Both the position numbers and the translations under genes were made by a program. The notes beneath the pieces are model-generated. The model was not told the DNA's origin, did no database searches, and saw only the letters and a program-made list of their open reading frames with translations. From Nilaparvata lugens (taxonomy: Eukaryota > Arthropoda > Insecta > Hemiptera > Delphacidae): a stretch of DNA of 64,000 nt. The stretch spans positions 42,015,358 to 42,079,357 of the forward strand of contig NC_052508.1 in the NCBI RefSeq assembly GCF_014356525.2, given 5' to 3'. Positions 44,533-55,607 of this stretch are shown one piece after another; positions within the stretch are counted from its first letter, which is position 1; each line of letters begins with the position of its first letter.

Positions 44533-46080
44533 ATGAGAACCTCTGGGGAATGGCAGACATGGCTGGAGAAAGTGAGGAACTTCTGCAAAGTAGACTACAC
44601 AAAAACAAATACTGATCCCCGGCCGTATGTGAACCTGCAAATATATGGGAAGGAGTTCAGTGCTCTAGTGGACACCAGAGCAGTGATTTCTCTAATGGAT
44701 GCTGATACTGTTACTCATTTAGAGAAACATGGAGTTTGTCCTCAGGAAACGAGAATCAGGATATCGATGGCAGATAAGGGTCACACTGAAATAAGGAATC
44801 AATATACTTTCAATTGCGAATTCGAAGGAGATTGTCATGAAATAACTCTGGCTCTCCTCTCCAAGTTATCAGCACCTATTATCCTTGGGATGGATATTAT
44901 ACCCCGTCTCCAACTCATAAATATGAGTATAGGGGTTTATCAAAATGTTAGCACAGTGGGAGAAGGTAAAGAGCTTACCAGGGAACAACAAAAGCAGCTG
45001 GAAGACTTTCTCAGCGAGGAGCTACCCAAGTATCAGGCATGTTCAGGTAGAACCCACTTAGCAGAACATCGCATAAAATCAAAGAAAAAGGAACTGATAA
45101 AAAAGAGGTACTACCCTAGGAACCCTGCAATGCAAAGCATCATTGATGCAGAAGTGGATCTGATGTTGGAAGAAGGAGTGATTCAACCAACTAACAGCCC
45201 CTGGAGTTCTCCTGTAGTACTTGCCAGGAAGCCTTCTGGGGAGTACCTGTTCTGTATAGATATGAGGCAACTAAATGATGCCAGTGGAAAGGATGCTTAT
45301 CCTCTGCCACGAATAAATGCCATCCTGGAGAAGCTGCGAGAAGCAAAGTATATATCCTTCATGGATCTGAAACAAGGATATTGGAAAGTTCCTCTTCACC
45401 CCGACAGTCGACCCTTGACAGCATTCACCATGCTGGGTAAGGGACTCTATGAGTTTACAGTACTCACTTTTGGATTACACAGTGCACCTGCAACGTTCCA
45501 AAGGTTGTTGGATAATATAATTGGCCCAAAACTTGAGCCTAAAGTATTTGCTTATCTTGACGACTTGATTGTGGTTAGTAAGACCTTTGAGGAACATTTG
45601 GTCTTACTAAAGGATGTTTTTGAGCAATTGCGTGTGGCAGGACTACAACTGAACCCCGAAAAATGCAAGTTTGGTAAGCGGGAATTGAAGTACCTGGGCC
45701 ATGTGGTTGATGAGGATGGGATAAGAACTGATGAGGAAAAAGTCAGGGCAATCCGTGACTACCCTCGACCAACAACATTGAGGAAACTAGGTAGCTTTTT
45801 AGGTCTAGCTTCATGGTATAGGAGGTTTTGTAGTGGTTTTGCCAAGATAACTGCCCCACTCACCAAACTATTAAGGAAGAATGTGGGATATGAGTGGACT
45901 GAGGAACAAGAGGTGGCTTTTGAGAAGTTGAAGGCAGAACTTGCCTCATCTCCTGCCCTGTCCTGTCCAAACTTTGACAAAACTTTTGAGTTGCAAATGG
46001 ATGCCTCCCAGGATGGACTTGGGGCAGCTCTAACACGAAAGGTTGAGGGTAAACAACACATGATAGCCTACACCAGCTGA
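44533..46080 (+). pseudogene. Gypsy protease, reverse transcriptase and start of RNase H
   Basis: 515 codons. Residues about 30-140 are the retropepsin: FSALVDTRAVISLMD, with DTR where the active site should be DTG, and APIILGMDII. The reverse transcriptase spans about 195-400: GVIQPTNSPWSSPVVLARK, YLFCIDMRQLND, FMDLKQGYWKVPL (motif A), FGLHSAPATFQRLL (motif B) and FAYLDDLIVVSK (motif C). The connection domain (SFLGLASWYRRF) and the RNase H start (ELQMDASQDGLGAAL) follow before a TGA at 46078, where a CGA codon is expected. The DTG-to-DTR change and the stop would abolish particle maturation and full pol. Confidence 0.92.
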
Positions 46081-46505
46081 TTGCTAGCTGAAGGAGAGAA
46101 AAAGTTCAGTGCCACCAAACTAGAATGTCCAGCTTTGGTATGGGTGGTGAAGAAGTTTCGACCCTATTTAGAGGGATATCATTTTGTGGCAGTGACAGAT
46201 CATGCAGCTCTTAAGTGGCTGGTTAGCCACTTAAACAGCCTTCAGGACGTTTAGCACGATGGGTATTTGACCTTCAATGGTTCGATTTTGAAATCAAGTA
46301 TAGGAAAGGGGCTCTGAACAAAGTGGCTGATGCCCTCTCGCGAAATCCAGTAGAGCCAGACTGTAATGAGTACTCAGCAGTGACAGCGATAGATCCTGTT
46401 CCTGAGCAACGTCATACATCAGAGTGGTATGAGCTGATGCTGAGGAAGGTGAAAACTTGCCCTGGGAAATATGATTCCTTTGTAATTCAAGACGAGAAAC
46501 TATAT
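46081..46505 (+). pseudogene. Gypsy RNase H remainder
   Basis: In frame with the previous segment up to about 46230: EGEKKFSATKLECPALVW and FVAVTDHAALKWL. A one-base shift follows, then GRLARWVFDLQWFDFEI and NKVADALSRNPVE in another frame, ending at TAA near 46506. This is the standard end of Gypsy RNase H and the linker to integrase. Confidence 0.8.
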
Positions 46506-47693
46506 TAAAAAACGAATGTTTCAAAGGGACCTATACCCAATGACCCGATCCCATTGGCTCTCTGTATATGTGAGAGTGACCAAACCCGTGTGCTGGAGGA
46601 GTGTCATGATGCTCAAACTGCTGGACATCTAGGTATTTGTAAGACAATACATGGGCTTAAACAGAAATACTATTGGCCCAAGATGTTAAAAGATGCCAAG
46701 GCATATGTACAGAGATGTCTTGTGTGTCAAGCTCACAAAACAGAATCAACCAGGCCTGCTGGTAAAATGTTTGTCCGTAAACCAACTGGGCCCTGGTATA
46801 CAGTGACCGCAGATCTAATGGGACCTTTCCCACGTTCCAAAAGAGGAAATATTTTTTTGCTAGTTTTGCAAGATGTCCACACCAAGTGAGTTGAATTGAT
46901 TCCTCTCAGGTCAGCAACTGCCCTAAACGTTTCAAATGCCTTGCAAGAACGAATTCTTCTTTGATATGGAGCACCAGAGGAAGTTATCACTGATAATGGC
47001 TCACAATTCACTGCAAAACTCTGGCAAGATCTATTAAGAGGCTGGGATGTGGAACATCGACTCACTGCACCCTATAGCCCCCAGGGTAATCCAGTGGAAC
47101 GTACCAATCAGACTCTGAAGATGATGATTTCTATGTACATAAGGGATGATCAACGGATGTGGGACCAATACCTGATGGAGTTGCAGTATGCTTATAACAC
47201 GGCCACCCATGATTCTACAGGATACACGCCAGCTATGTTGAATCTTGGACATTCCCTCCGAACTCCAAGTACTATGGAATACTCTTCTATGATATGGAAG
47301 ATACTCTTCTTCTTCAAGTACTATGGCACTTCTTTGGAGTTGAGTAGGGAAGGGCCCCAAGGCCTGGATGTGAGTATACTTGAACAGATGAAGGAATTTA
47401 AAGCCCTGATTGAACAATGCAATAAGAATCTTCAACGAGCATCCGAGAGTCAGGCGAGGTATTTCAATCTCAGGAGAAGGGAGGTGAACTTTAGAGTCGG
47501 TGACGAGGTGTGGTACCGTCAACATCCCTTGTCATCGGATGTTGAATCCTTTGCAGCCAAGTTTGCGGCAAAATATGATGGACCCTACCTTGTCACTGCT
47601 AGGATTGGCCCAAATTTATATTCACTTTCCAGGGATGGTAGGACCACAACCAGCAAGGCCCATGTTAAGGATTTGAAAAAGTATGTAGTGTGA
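46506..47693 (+). pseudogene. Gypsy integrase with two TGA stops
   Basis: The zinc-binding module has ECHDAQTAGHLG and RCLVCQAHK. The DDE core has VTADLMGPFPRS (first Asp), EVITDNGSQFTAKLW (second Asp) and APYSPQGNPVERTNQ (Glu, about 35 residues later). TGA at 46887 and near 46962 interrupt the core. 47049-47693 is open and ends with the C-terminal region (FRVGDEVWYR, KYDGPYLVTARIG, SKAHVKDLKKYV). A local duplication around 47262-47330 (AAGTACTATGG twice) adds residues to the spacer. Confidence 0.88.
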
Positions 47694-47700
47694 CTCTTTG

Positions 47701-47733
47701 TAATATGGTTTGTCCCTGCCTTTTTTTTTTAGA
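47701..47733 (+). promoter_or_regulatory. probable 3' splice site ahead of the Ulp1-like ORF
   Basis: TTTGTCCCTGCC is followed by ten T and AG at 47731-47732, then A and the ATG. This is a strong polypyrimidine-AG acceptor placed directly before the start codon, fitting expression from a spliced subgenomic RNA, as for env of errantiviruses. No donor can be identified because the 5' part of the element is missing. Confidence 0.5.
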
Positions 47734-48630
47734 ATGGATGCCACAAGATTGCCCCCAACACTGAGTGAGGATGACTTAGCCACCTTATCCCCAAATAGGC
47801 TTATGAATGGGGAAGTTGTTGGGGCCTATCTACGCCTCATAGAGAGGGAAAGTCATAGCATGGGGAACGTCAAGGTCCTTGCTATGGACACTTATTTTTT
47901 TCCTAGTATCTCTCGCCTGGGGTATAAGGGAGTTCGGAGACTCGCAGAATCCTTCAACCTGGAGGATGTCACCCTCTTTATGGTACCGGTTCATGAGGTT
48001 CTCCTCCCAAATGACCACTGGTATCTCTTGGTTGCCAACCTCAAGGATGGTACTGTGGTGGCATATGACTCTATTCAGGGCCGGACCCATACAGACGCCC
48101 TGAAAACATTAACTCTCTAACTCCACGAGATGTTTGAAGCAGCAGGCCTAGGGGAGACATTTTGGAGGCTGCTGGAAGAAACCAGGGTCCCTAGTCAGAG
48201 TGGGTTGACTGACTGTGGGGTCTACCTTTGTGAATTCGCACTTGCTCTTGCCCACGGGATACCCCTTCAAGGCTTGGAAATTATCCCCTCTGCCTCTCGC
48301 CAGAGGATAAGCCTAGAATTGCAGCAAGGGAGATTGGAGGCACTCGACCTAGCGGACCTCATAAGTGGGATAAACAACCTCTTACCACTGTCCTCACCTG
48401 TGACCCAGGGCGAAGACTTCGAGGTCCTAATGAATGAGGTAGGAGAGGAACATGACCTGAGTGACGAATTTGAAATAATTCCGGCAGAAGACAATGATGA
48501 CACCAGGCCTTTTGATGTGGTTGTTAGGGTACCACCTAAACGCAAACAAAGAGGAGGTAAAAGGCGGTCCATGCATGTCTTACAAGAAGATGGAAGCCTT
48601 GAAAGGGTAAAATATAAGCCTCAAGAGTGA
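47733..48630 (+). pseudogene. Ulp1/SENP-like (C48) cysteine protease carried by the Gypsy element
   Basis: From ATG 47734 the frame is open for 128 codons, meets TAA at 48118 and continues in the same frame to 48630 (298 codons). The domain begins RLMNGEVVGAYLRLI, matching the Ulp1 N-terminal WLNDEVIxxY pattern. Counting from the ATG, catalytic His95 lies in NDHWYLLVAN, Asp112 in VVAYDSI, Gln155 in PSQSGLTDCG and Cys161 in DCGVYLC. His-Asp is 17, Asp-Cys 49 and Gln-Cys 6, equal to yeast Ulp1 (His514, Asp531, Gln574, Cys580, from memory). An acidic segment and a basic tail (PKRKQRGGKRR, a possible NLS) follow. Family members cleave SUMO or similar modifiers. It starts 40 bp after pol and sits where env sits in errantiviruses. 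Confidence 0.85.
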
Positions 48631-48705
48631 ATTCCTATGACGAGTCGATTTTTTTTTCTTTTCTCTTATTTTGTTAGTTTGTTTGGTTGTTTTTTTTTTG
48701 CCCAA

Positions 48706-48860
48706 GTGAGGGGAGAGTGTAAGGGTCAGATTTTATCCCTTACAAGGATTTTATGTTTTGATGGATATATATACTTTTTCCCTCTTCTCCTTTTTGTACA
48801 TAGTTTTATGTTGAGTTGAATAAAGGCTCATTTATTGAAAAGGGGCTTATTCATTACCTG
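48706..48860 (+). repeat. polypurine tract and start of the 3' LTR
   Basis: GTGAGGGGAGAG at 48706-48717 is followed by TGTAAGGG at 48718, and CCCTTAC lies shortly after, forming a small hairpin. TATATATAC at about 48767 and AATAAA at 48819 fit U3/R. The LTR may extend beyond 48860, but no partner LTR defines its end. Confidence 0.7.
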
Positions 48861-49383
48861 GCTGACAAGTGTTCCGAGTAGATGGTTCAAGATAAGATGG
48901 GAGTCGAGAGCGATAATGAGTGACTGTTGCCAGTTAGTTTTTCGGTTTGTCATGAAGGATCATGTACTTTTCTATTTTGGGAAATGACTTCATTTTGTCG
49001 ACCACGTGGAAGGGTTCAAAGACCACAATTTGGTGTACTATGAAAAGGGCTCGACCTGGACAGCTCCTTCTCTTTCTGCTTCAAACTGTGTGACCAGTAC
49101 AACGAGACTCTGGAAACCAGGTAAGTGGCTAGTATAAGAGTGCTGTTTTAGGATTCTCGATTCTATTAGAACCCCTGTTTTATTCATTTGTTATAATCTA
49201 GTGTTAATAGGTTATTACGTTTGTAGTTATTGAAGCCCATAAGTAGAGGGTGGTTGAATTGCAATGTATTCTTTGATTTATACATTCAATTATTTCAAAC
49301 TGTTCCATATTAGCATTTCGAGTTTAAAGAGGCACATTGTTTGATTCAAATAATCACTCCAGTTTTCAGGCTCTGCTAGGAAT
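48861..49383. other. sequence after the Gypsy 3' LTR start, no gene
   Basis: It may still be LTR (U5). A perfect donor-like ACCAGGTAAGTG occurs at about 49116, and an acceptor-like TTTCTACACAG at about 50031; whether they are used is unknown. Confidence 0.4.
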
Positions 49384-49765
49384 TGTGATCTATTTCAACT
49401 TTTCATTTACTATGTGATTACTGAATTGTGATTTATTTCAACGTTTCACTTATTGGGTGAATATTGATTCCTGATTTATTTCAACATTTCACTTATTGGC
49501 TGAATAAAAGTGAAAAGGTTCCTGATTTATTTTAAGTTTCTTTCACTTCGTGATTACTGAATTGTGATTTATTTCAAGTTTCACTTATTGGGTGAATATG
49601 GATTCCTGATTTATTTCAACGTTTCACTTATTGGGTGAATATTGATTCCTGATTTATTTAAACATTTCACTTATTACGTGATTACTGAATTGTGATTTAT
49701 TTAAACGTTCCACTTATTATGTGAATATTGAATTGTGATTTAGTTCGTCGTTTTATTTATCAAAG
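49384..49765. repeat. degenerate tandem repeat, unit about 46 bp
   Basis: About eight units share TGATTTATTTCAACGTTTCA followed by CTTATTGGGTGAATATTGA and variants. It is non-coding. Confidence 0.8.
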
Positions 49766-50341
49766 GAATAGTCAACTTCATTCCAGTTTGATGTTTTGTT
49801 TATAAAGTGAATATTCAATTGAGTGTTTCATTCTTTTCGATTTGATGAACTGCTGGTACTAGTGAAACATCGTTTAAGTGGGTTTCATTTTGAGTTATAG
49901 AATGGGTCCCCATTGTTAGTTTGGCATACCCATTTGGTTCTAACTGTGTTTGCAGTTTGATAAATTGCCAATATCTGGGTATCAATTGTATCTTGTTATT
50001 TGTAGCTTAAATACATTTTCGTTTCTACACAGGGTTTGTGAGATTTATTTATTCATTTGAGATCTTAAGTAGTTTTGTGATCAACTGACTTGATCTGAGT
50101 TTTGTTTGAATTCGTTGATATTGAATTGAAGTTTTCTTGTACTTTTAGTTACAGTTTGCAAACGCATTATACCTTGCTGTGATTGTTATTATTGGGCTTT
50201 AAACCCATTTTTGAAACAGTTTGTTTCACTTAGAAACTTGCCCACTGAATTGTTCTTTTACCTCCCCCCCTTCTCTTGTTTCATTGTAGTCTAATAGACC
50301 CCTCCCATTCGAATTTATCCTCGCCTTGCACCACCACTTCC
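49766..50341. other. no recognised feature
   Basis: Sequence between the two tandem arrays; AT-rich, with a C-rich tract at 50262-50275 only. Confidence 0.5.
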
Positions 50342-51086
50342 CTCTCGTTTCGGTTGTGGACGAATAGACTGCTCCCACTCGCGGTCTCCTTTTCCCTCTC
50401 ATTTCGTTTGTGGACGAATAGACCGCTCCCACTCGAGTTTTCCACTTCCCTCTCGTTTCGGTTGTGGACGAATAGACCGCTCCCATTTGAGGTTTCCTTT
50501 TCCTCTCGTTTCAGTTGTGGACGAATAGACTGCTCCCACTCGAGTTTTCCATTTTCCTCTCGTTTAGGTTGTGGATGAATAGACCGCTCCCATTCCAGGC
50601 TTCCTTTTTCTCTCGTTTCGGTTGTGGATGAATAGATCACTCCCACTCAAGGTTTCCTTTTCCTCTCGTTTCAGTTGTGGACGAATAGACCGCTCCCACT
50701 CGAGGTTACCTTTTCCTCTCGTTTCGGTTGTGGACAAATAGACCGCTCCCATTCAATGCTTCCTTTCCCTCTCGTTTCGGTTGTGGACGAATAGACCGCT
50801 CCCATTTGAGGTTTCCTTTTCCTTTCGTTTCGGTTGTGGACGAATAGGCTGCTCCCACTCGAGTTTACCTTTTCCTCTCGTTTAGGTTGTGGATGAATAG
50901 ACCGCTCCCATTCCAGGCTTCCTTTTTCTCTCGTTTCGGTTGTGGATGAATAGATCACTCCCATTCGAGGATTCCTTTTCCTCTCGTTTTGGTTGTGGAC
51001 GAATAGACCACTCCACTCGAGGTTTCCTTTTCCTCTCGTTTCGGTTGTGGACAAATAGACCGCTCTCATTCGAGGCATCCTTTTCA
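50342..51086. repeat. minisatellite, about 14 units of 52-54 bp
   Basis: Units start at about 50342, 50396, 50450, 50503, 50557, 50610, 50663, 50716, 50769, 50822, 50875, 50928, 50981 and 51033. The consensus includes CTCTCGTTTCGGTTGTGGAC, GAATAGACCGCTCCCA and GAGGTTTCC. Because stops are absent from the consensus in several frames, long open frames appear on both strands; these are by-products of the repeat. A diverged unit (GGTTGTGGTTGAAAAGCCGC) lies at 51230. Confidence 0.93.
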
Positions 51087-52164
51087 CATCAGTGCAAATA
51101 CATTGTTACCAACATAGACCTAAATTGGTCCATTTATAATTACTTCTTGTTATTCAGTTCAAGTCAGTGGTATTTATTGATTAGAGTTGAGTCCCATCCT
51201 TGATTAGCATACTACCATTATCTTAGTCTGCTGGTTGTGGTTGAAAAGCCGCTCCCAATTCCTGCTTTACTGATTCCCCGAATAAGATCCCATTTCCAAA
51301 AATAGCCACATTTCTGTGGCCGGAGTTTGACAATGATGAGCACTTTGACCAAGAACTAGTTTTGCTCCTTTGGTCCCCGAATAAGAGCCGAGTCAAGTCC
51401 ATATACACATACACAGACACATATTACTCACCAGATCAATTAGTTCCACAGACCCCTGGAGTGTATCCCAACACCCTGAACTATCCGGCACATGGTTAAA
51501 ACAGGTTGTCCTGTCACAAGCTGTGCTAACCAATCAACCACAAGCAATCGAATTACACAAGGGAAATTCCACCCTTACAATGTCTCAAATTTCATTTATG
51601 CTACCATACATGAAGTTCCATCAGGCTACATTGTTGCAGCCCAAAGTGTGTTTTTTATGAGTTATAATGCTGTTACAAGTCTATCATTTTCGAACAGCAG
51701 TGTAGCGCAACGGTAAAACACTAGCTTATGGAGTGATGTTTCCTCACTTTGAATCCCGATACTTCCCAATTTTTTTGTTCTTAGTTTTTTCCCTCGTAAC
51801 GTATCATTATCAATTATTTTTTGATGGAATTTGTTTTCATTACAATTGAACTTGGATTTTATCAAATAATTATTTTTAATGTAAAATTTTGCCACCAGTA
51901 CAAATTGAATGGACATAGTCTTCATGCTGTAGGCCTATCATTGAATTTCATAAGAGAAACATGGATAGATCACAATAAAATAAGTAATAATAGCTCACAG
52001 TGGAACAAGTATTTCAGGTATTTTGTTTGGAATTGGGAAAACAAAAGGCTGCCTGATCCAAATTGAGGAGGATCTAATCGATACTGAAATTCATTGATGT
52101 ATTGGAAAAATCTATATGATTTTGTGAGGTTTTGAAGTATTATGTCTTCTTCAGTTTCCTATAC
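51087..52164. other. no gene; weak tRNA-like Pol III boxes
   Basis: At 51703-51713 TAGCGCAACGG fits an A box, and TTGAATCCC at about 51749 loosely fits a B box at tRNA spacing. Stems do not fold into a tRNA, so at most this is a decayed tRNA-derived SINE head. Nothing else is recognised here. Confidence 0.25.
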
Positions 52165-52335
52165 AATAATAAAGGCAAGAACTGGCTTATACACGTAAGG
52201 AATAGGGAATTATGTTTGACGCATCATCACGTCTGAAATATACTCAACTGATTAATTTGAAATTTTGCATATAGATTCTTAATTAACTGAGGATAGAAGA
52301 CTGAGTTGTATAGAAGCAGCTGAAAATTTCTTTTA
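52165..52335 (-). repeat. interspersed repeat family C, partial copy
   Basis: GGCTTATACACGTAAGGAAT, TGTTTGACGCATCATCACG and GATTCTTAATTAACTGAGG match the reverse complement of 30893-31135 and the plus-strand text of 54800-55035. The terminal GCACGGG block is missing. Confidence 0.65.
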
Positions 52336-54799
52336 AAAGGGACACTGGATGATAGGTATGATTGGGGATCCTATTCGAATAAAAATAACTGATTTTCTGT
52401 CGCAACAAAACCGCACCAATTTCTCAAACCATTCAAAAGTTATTCTCATTCAAAGATACTGATAAATCATCCATCTATCCATCATCTTCACAATAATAAT
52501 TGTCAAATGGTAAACCTTTGCCCCACTGGCTGGGTGACATTGTGTCAAGTTGTAAATTTGACGTTTATATGAGCGGTTGCTAAATTCCCTCTTTTGCGAA
52601 TAAATTCACAAAAAATTAAGGCCGTCCGGCTCGCAAAATTGCTGTGTTCAAACCTCAGCTTTAGCTCAGTGGTAGATACATGAATTTTCCAGATGCAATT
52701 AATCACCATGAGATTCAATGACCAGTGATTATTAATTCTTACCGCTGCTTCTATGAAGTTCTTGAAGAATACCAATAAGGAAATCAAAAAAATAGTTGAT
52801 GACTGATTATCAGTAACCATGCATACAATAAAGAATAATAAAGACCAACTATAGTTTTTCTAGTTGATCCTTGAAACGCTTGTCATGAATACAGGTGTTC
52901 ACCAATTTATCCTCCTAAAATTCCTTAGAACTCACAACGCCAGTTCTTGAAGCTCTCTGGATCCTTATATGATATAACTGGAACCTTATTAATATAATTA
53001 TCAATATACTTTTTCTAACAGGCTAATGTGACTATCATCAAAGGATGATAAGTACTGAATGCTATCAACGAGATTGATATTAATTGCTTCAATAATTTCA
53101 TATGCTGCAGAATATTTTTTGGTACCAAGACAGCTCAAACTGTATATCACGAGATAAGTTAGGAAAAAATAAATTTCTAAGATTTGTATGCTGACATAAA
53201 ACACAAAATATATTCCCATAAAACAATGTATAAATAAAATACTCTATATCTATAATTTTTCCAATATATATAAATTCTTTTCTAAAATCTGAATAATTAT
53301 CACAGGGTTGAATGACATTCACAATAGTGAGTTTTAAAGATTAATAAATATATTATATTTAATACTGATGCTTAGACTTCCAGTCAATTCAAAATTCTAC
53401 AAATAAAAACCTGTTTGGTCTATAGATTTGATATGATATACTTTGCTCAATTAGCAAAAATAATAATTAATAAAATTGATATTCAACATGAGATCTCAGG
53501 GATTTATATGAGTTCGGGCCGTGCATGGGAGTAAGCTTCCTACATCTATCAAATAAATTTATAAAATGTTCTTATGAACTATGTGATATCACTCAACACA
53601 TTGTGACTTTTTCTTTAATTTAAGTTGATTTGAATAGCGCTTTTGATTAATTCCCCCACTATACGTAGAAAGGCCTTAAAACGAGCTCGTACGATTTATC
53701 ACTCACATTAACAACGTTCTTGACGGTCTCGTGGATTGAATTAATTATTTCCAATAATTAATTAGGCAGGTCTCTCTCGTCACTGGTGGGCTAACACGTG
53801 GTCCAGATTTCTCTTAGATTTCTTTCTAAATTAAAGATATATTTATGGGGAATAATTACAATTATGAACTCTTCAATAACACTGAGTTCACAGATAATTT
53901 AACATTTATTACAAATATTTCACATTTAAAAAAGGGATTGGCTTGGTAATTTTTAAGATTTAAAACGGAAGAAAAGAACCCCAAACTCTATGTGCATCCT
54001 CTCAGGTCCAGATCACAAGCCAGAAGAAAAAGGTTTTCAGAAAAATGTTATCTCTTCCTTGAACAATTTGTAAGCTTCTTTCTGATTGGCCTTCAATTTA
54101 ATAAACTCAATACAATTGGTTGTTTCAGAATCAGGGTTTCTTCAACTTTATAATAGAAAAAAAAATAAAAAAAGTTTTTGTATAAATACATGTAGTGATT
54201 ATCTTAAACTATATTCATAAATAAATCGTAACATACGATTTTAATAGATAATATACATTTAATTTTTTATATGAGTTTTGTATACTCTGGATTTTCGTGT
54301 TTTTTAGATTATAATAAATATTTATACAGAAATAATAGTGGTCCGTATTTCTATACATCAACCTTCCTTAGTATATATAATACATCCTTTGTGAGTAAAT
54401 TTTTATATTTCAACCTATTATACTGGTTGATCGAACAATCAGCTGATTCGCTCGGTATTGATTCAAATAACTATCGACTTATTCTAGATCGATTGAATCA
54501 TTTAAAGTTGTGAACAAATAATTCTAACCTCAATGTACATGCAAGCTTTTATTTTTTATAATCTGCCAATAATAAATAAGCCGCTTTATAATTTTTAATT
54601 CTGCCAATGGGTTCATTAGTTGTTGAATCACAGTTATACATGTTTTCTTATCATTTTAGATAATACTATTACTCTTTATCGCTAGCAATATTTGATTCAA
54701 TTTGAGTGGTCCTTTGACTAGGTTTAACTTCTTTTCCATTTTATAATTCTATTAAAATTCACTGGTTTGCTCCAGATATTCTGTGGTGCTAAAATACCA
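52336..54799. other. no recognised gene
   Basis: At 52662-52672 TAGCTCAGTGG is a good Pol III A box, but a matching B box lies upstream (GTTCAAACC, 52645), not downstream, so no tRNA or SINE is called. The rest is AT-rich with random short frames. Confidence 0.45.
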
Positions 54800-55035
54800 C
54801 GTGACATAATGGAAAGAGCTGGCTCATACATGTACGTGATGTAGGAAAATTATGTTTGACACATCATCACGTCTGAACTACTGGATTGATTGATTTGAAA
54901 TTCTTCATAAAGATTCTTCATTAACCGAGGATGGTTATAGGCCTATTTTCAAATTTCGAATTTTTTATTACGTCAAGTTTTCATTTTGCAGTTTTAAAAT
55001 AGGACCTTGCGAAGCACGGGTTACCTACTAGTAAT
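54800..55035 (-). repeat. interspersed repeat family C, copy 2
   Basis: It contains AAAATTATGTTTGACACATC, CATCACGTCTGAACTACTGG and CCTTGCGAAGCACGGGTTA, ending CTACTAGT. It is the inverse of the copy at 30893-31135 over its whole length. Confidence 0.75.
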
Positions 55036-55504
55036 TAATCAAAAGAGTAGTGTAGTTACAAATTAATGAATAGTTATTCAAATGAGAACAGTGACAAATC
55101 AATGTAGAATTATTCCTATAATTCACATTACATGAAAAAACAAAAATATAATTAAAAGTATTAAGTTTCAATCTGAAGTTTTGGATGCCATAAGTTGAAG
55201 ACTAAACAGTAGATCAGAGTTTTGTTTGATGATAATATGTTATATTCTATGCATACATGCAGGAATCACCTGCGAACACATACAAACTCATTCTGAAACT
55301 GCTAACCAATTCAATAAGGAACATTTCCTTAGTCAGTTGAATTCGGAAAGAGAAATAGTTTATTTTATTAATTTTATGTTTGCAGTGATAGAAGTGACAA
55401 CTCCAGCAAGATTTTTTTCTAATAATCGAATTCATATAATGTGTACCAACGTATCTGTGATTGTACTACTTCCCCGCCCGCTTCAAGCTGATTTCAATAA
55501 TGTT

Positions 55505-55607
55505 CAATAGGGTATTAGCTGTCGGGGAGCTTAGTTGTCAGGTACGATCACGACAACCAGACCCCTCATACACATATCCAGCAGGGGATTTACTGTCGGG
55601 GAGACTA
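55505..55607 (+). repeat. satellite-like repeat interrupted by a TIR element
   Basis: The motifs CTGTCGGGGAG, (A/C)TTAGTTGTC and CAGGGGATTTACTGTCGG recur here, again at 57360-57450, and again at 57898-57962. They appear to be units of one repeat. The sequence is split after GGGGAGACTA by the element at 55608-57357. Confidence 0.6.

Larger units (their letters stand above)
44475..48860 (+). mobile_element. Ty3/Gypsy retrotransposon with a Ulp1-type protease ORF, 5'-truncated
   Basis: The order is protease, reverse transcriptase, RNase H, integrase, then an additional Ulp1-like ORF, a purine tract and a 3' LTR start. Gag and the 5' LTR are missing: recognisable sequence starts at about 44475 just before the protease. 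Coding regions are broken by stops at 46078, 46506, 46887, about 46962 and 48118, and by a frameshift near 46230. The 3' LTR start at 48718 has a TATA-like TATATATAC at about 48767 and AATAAA at 48819. Its 3' end cannot be fixed with only one LTR present. Confidence 0.88.

Noticed and set aside
49384..51086. CRISPR-like array
   Set aside because: Units are contiguous degenerate tandem repeats without unique spacers, in a eukaryotic genome.
51695..51770. tRNA gene
   Set aside because: A and B boxes are tRNA-like but the acceptor, D and T stems do not pair; at most a decayed SINE head.
52640..52725. tRNA or SINE from TAGCTCAGTGG
   Set aside because: The only good B box lies upstream of the A box, the wrong order.
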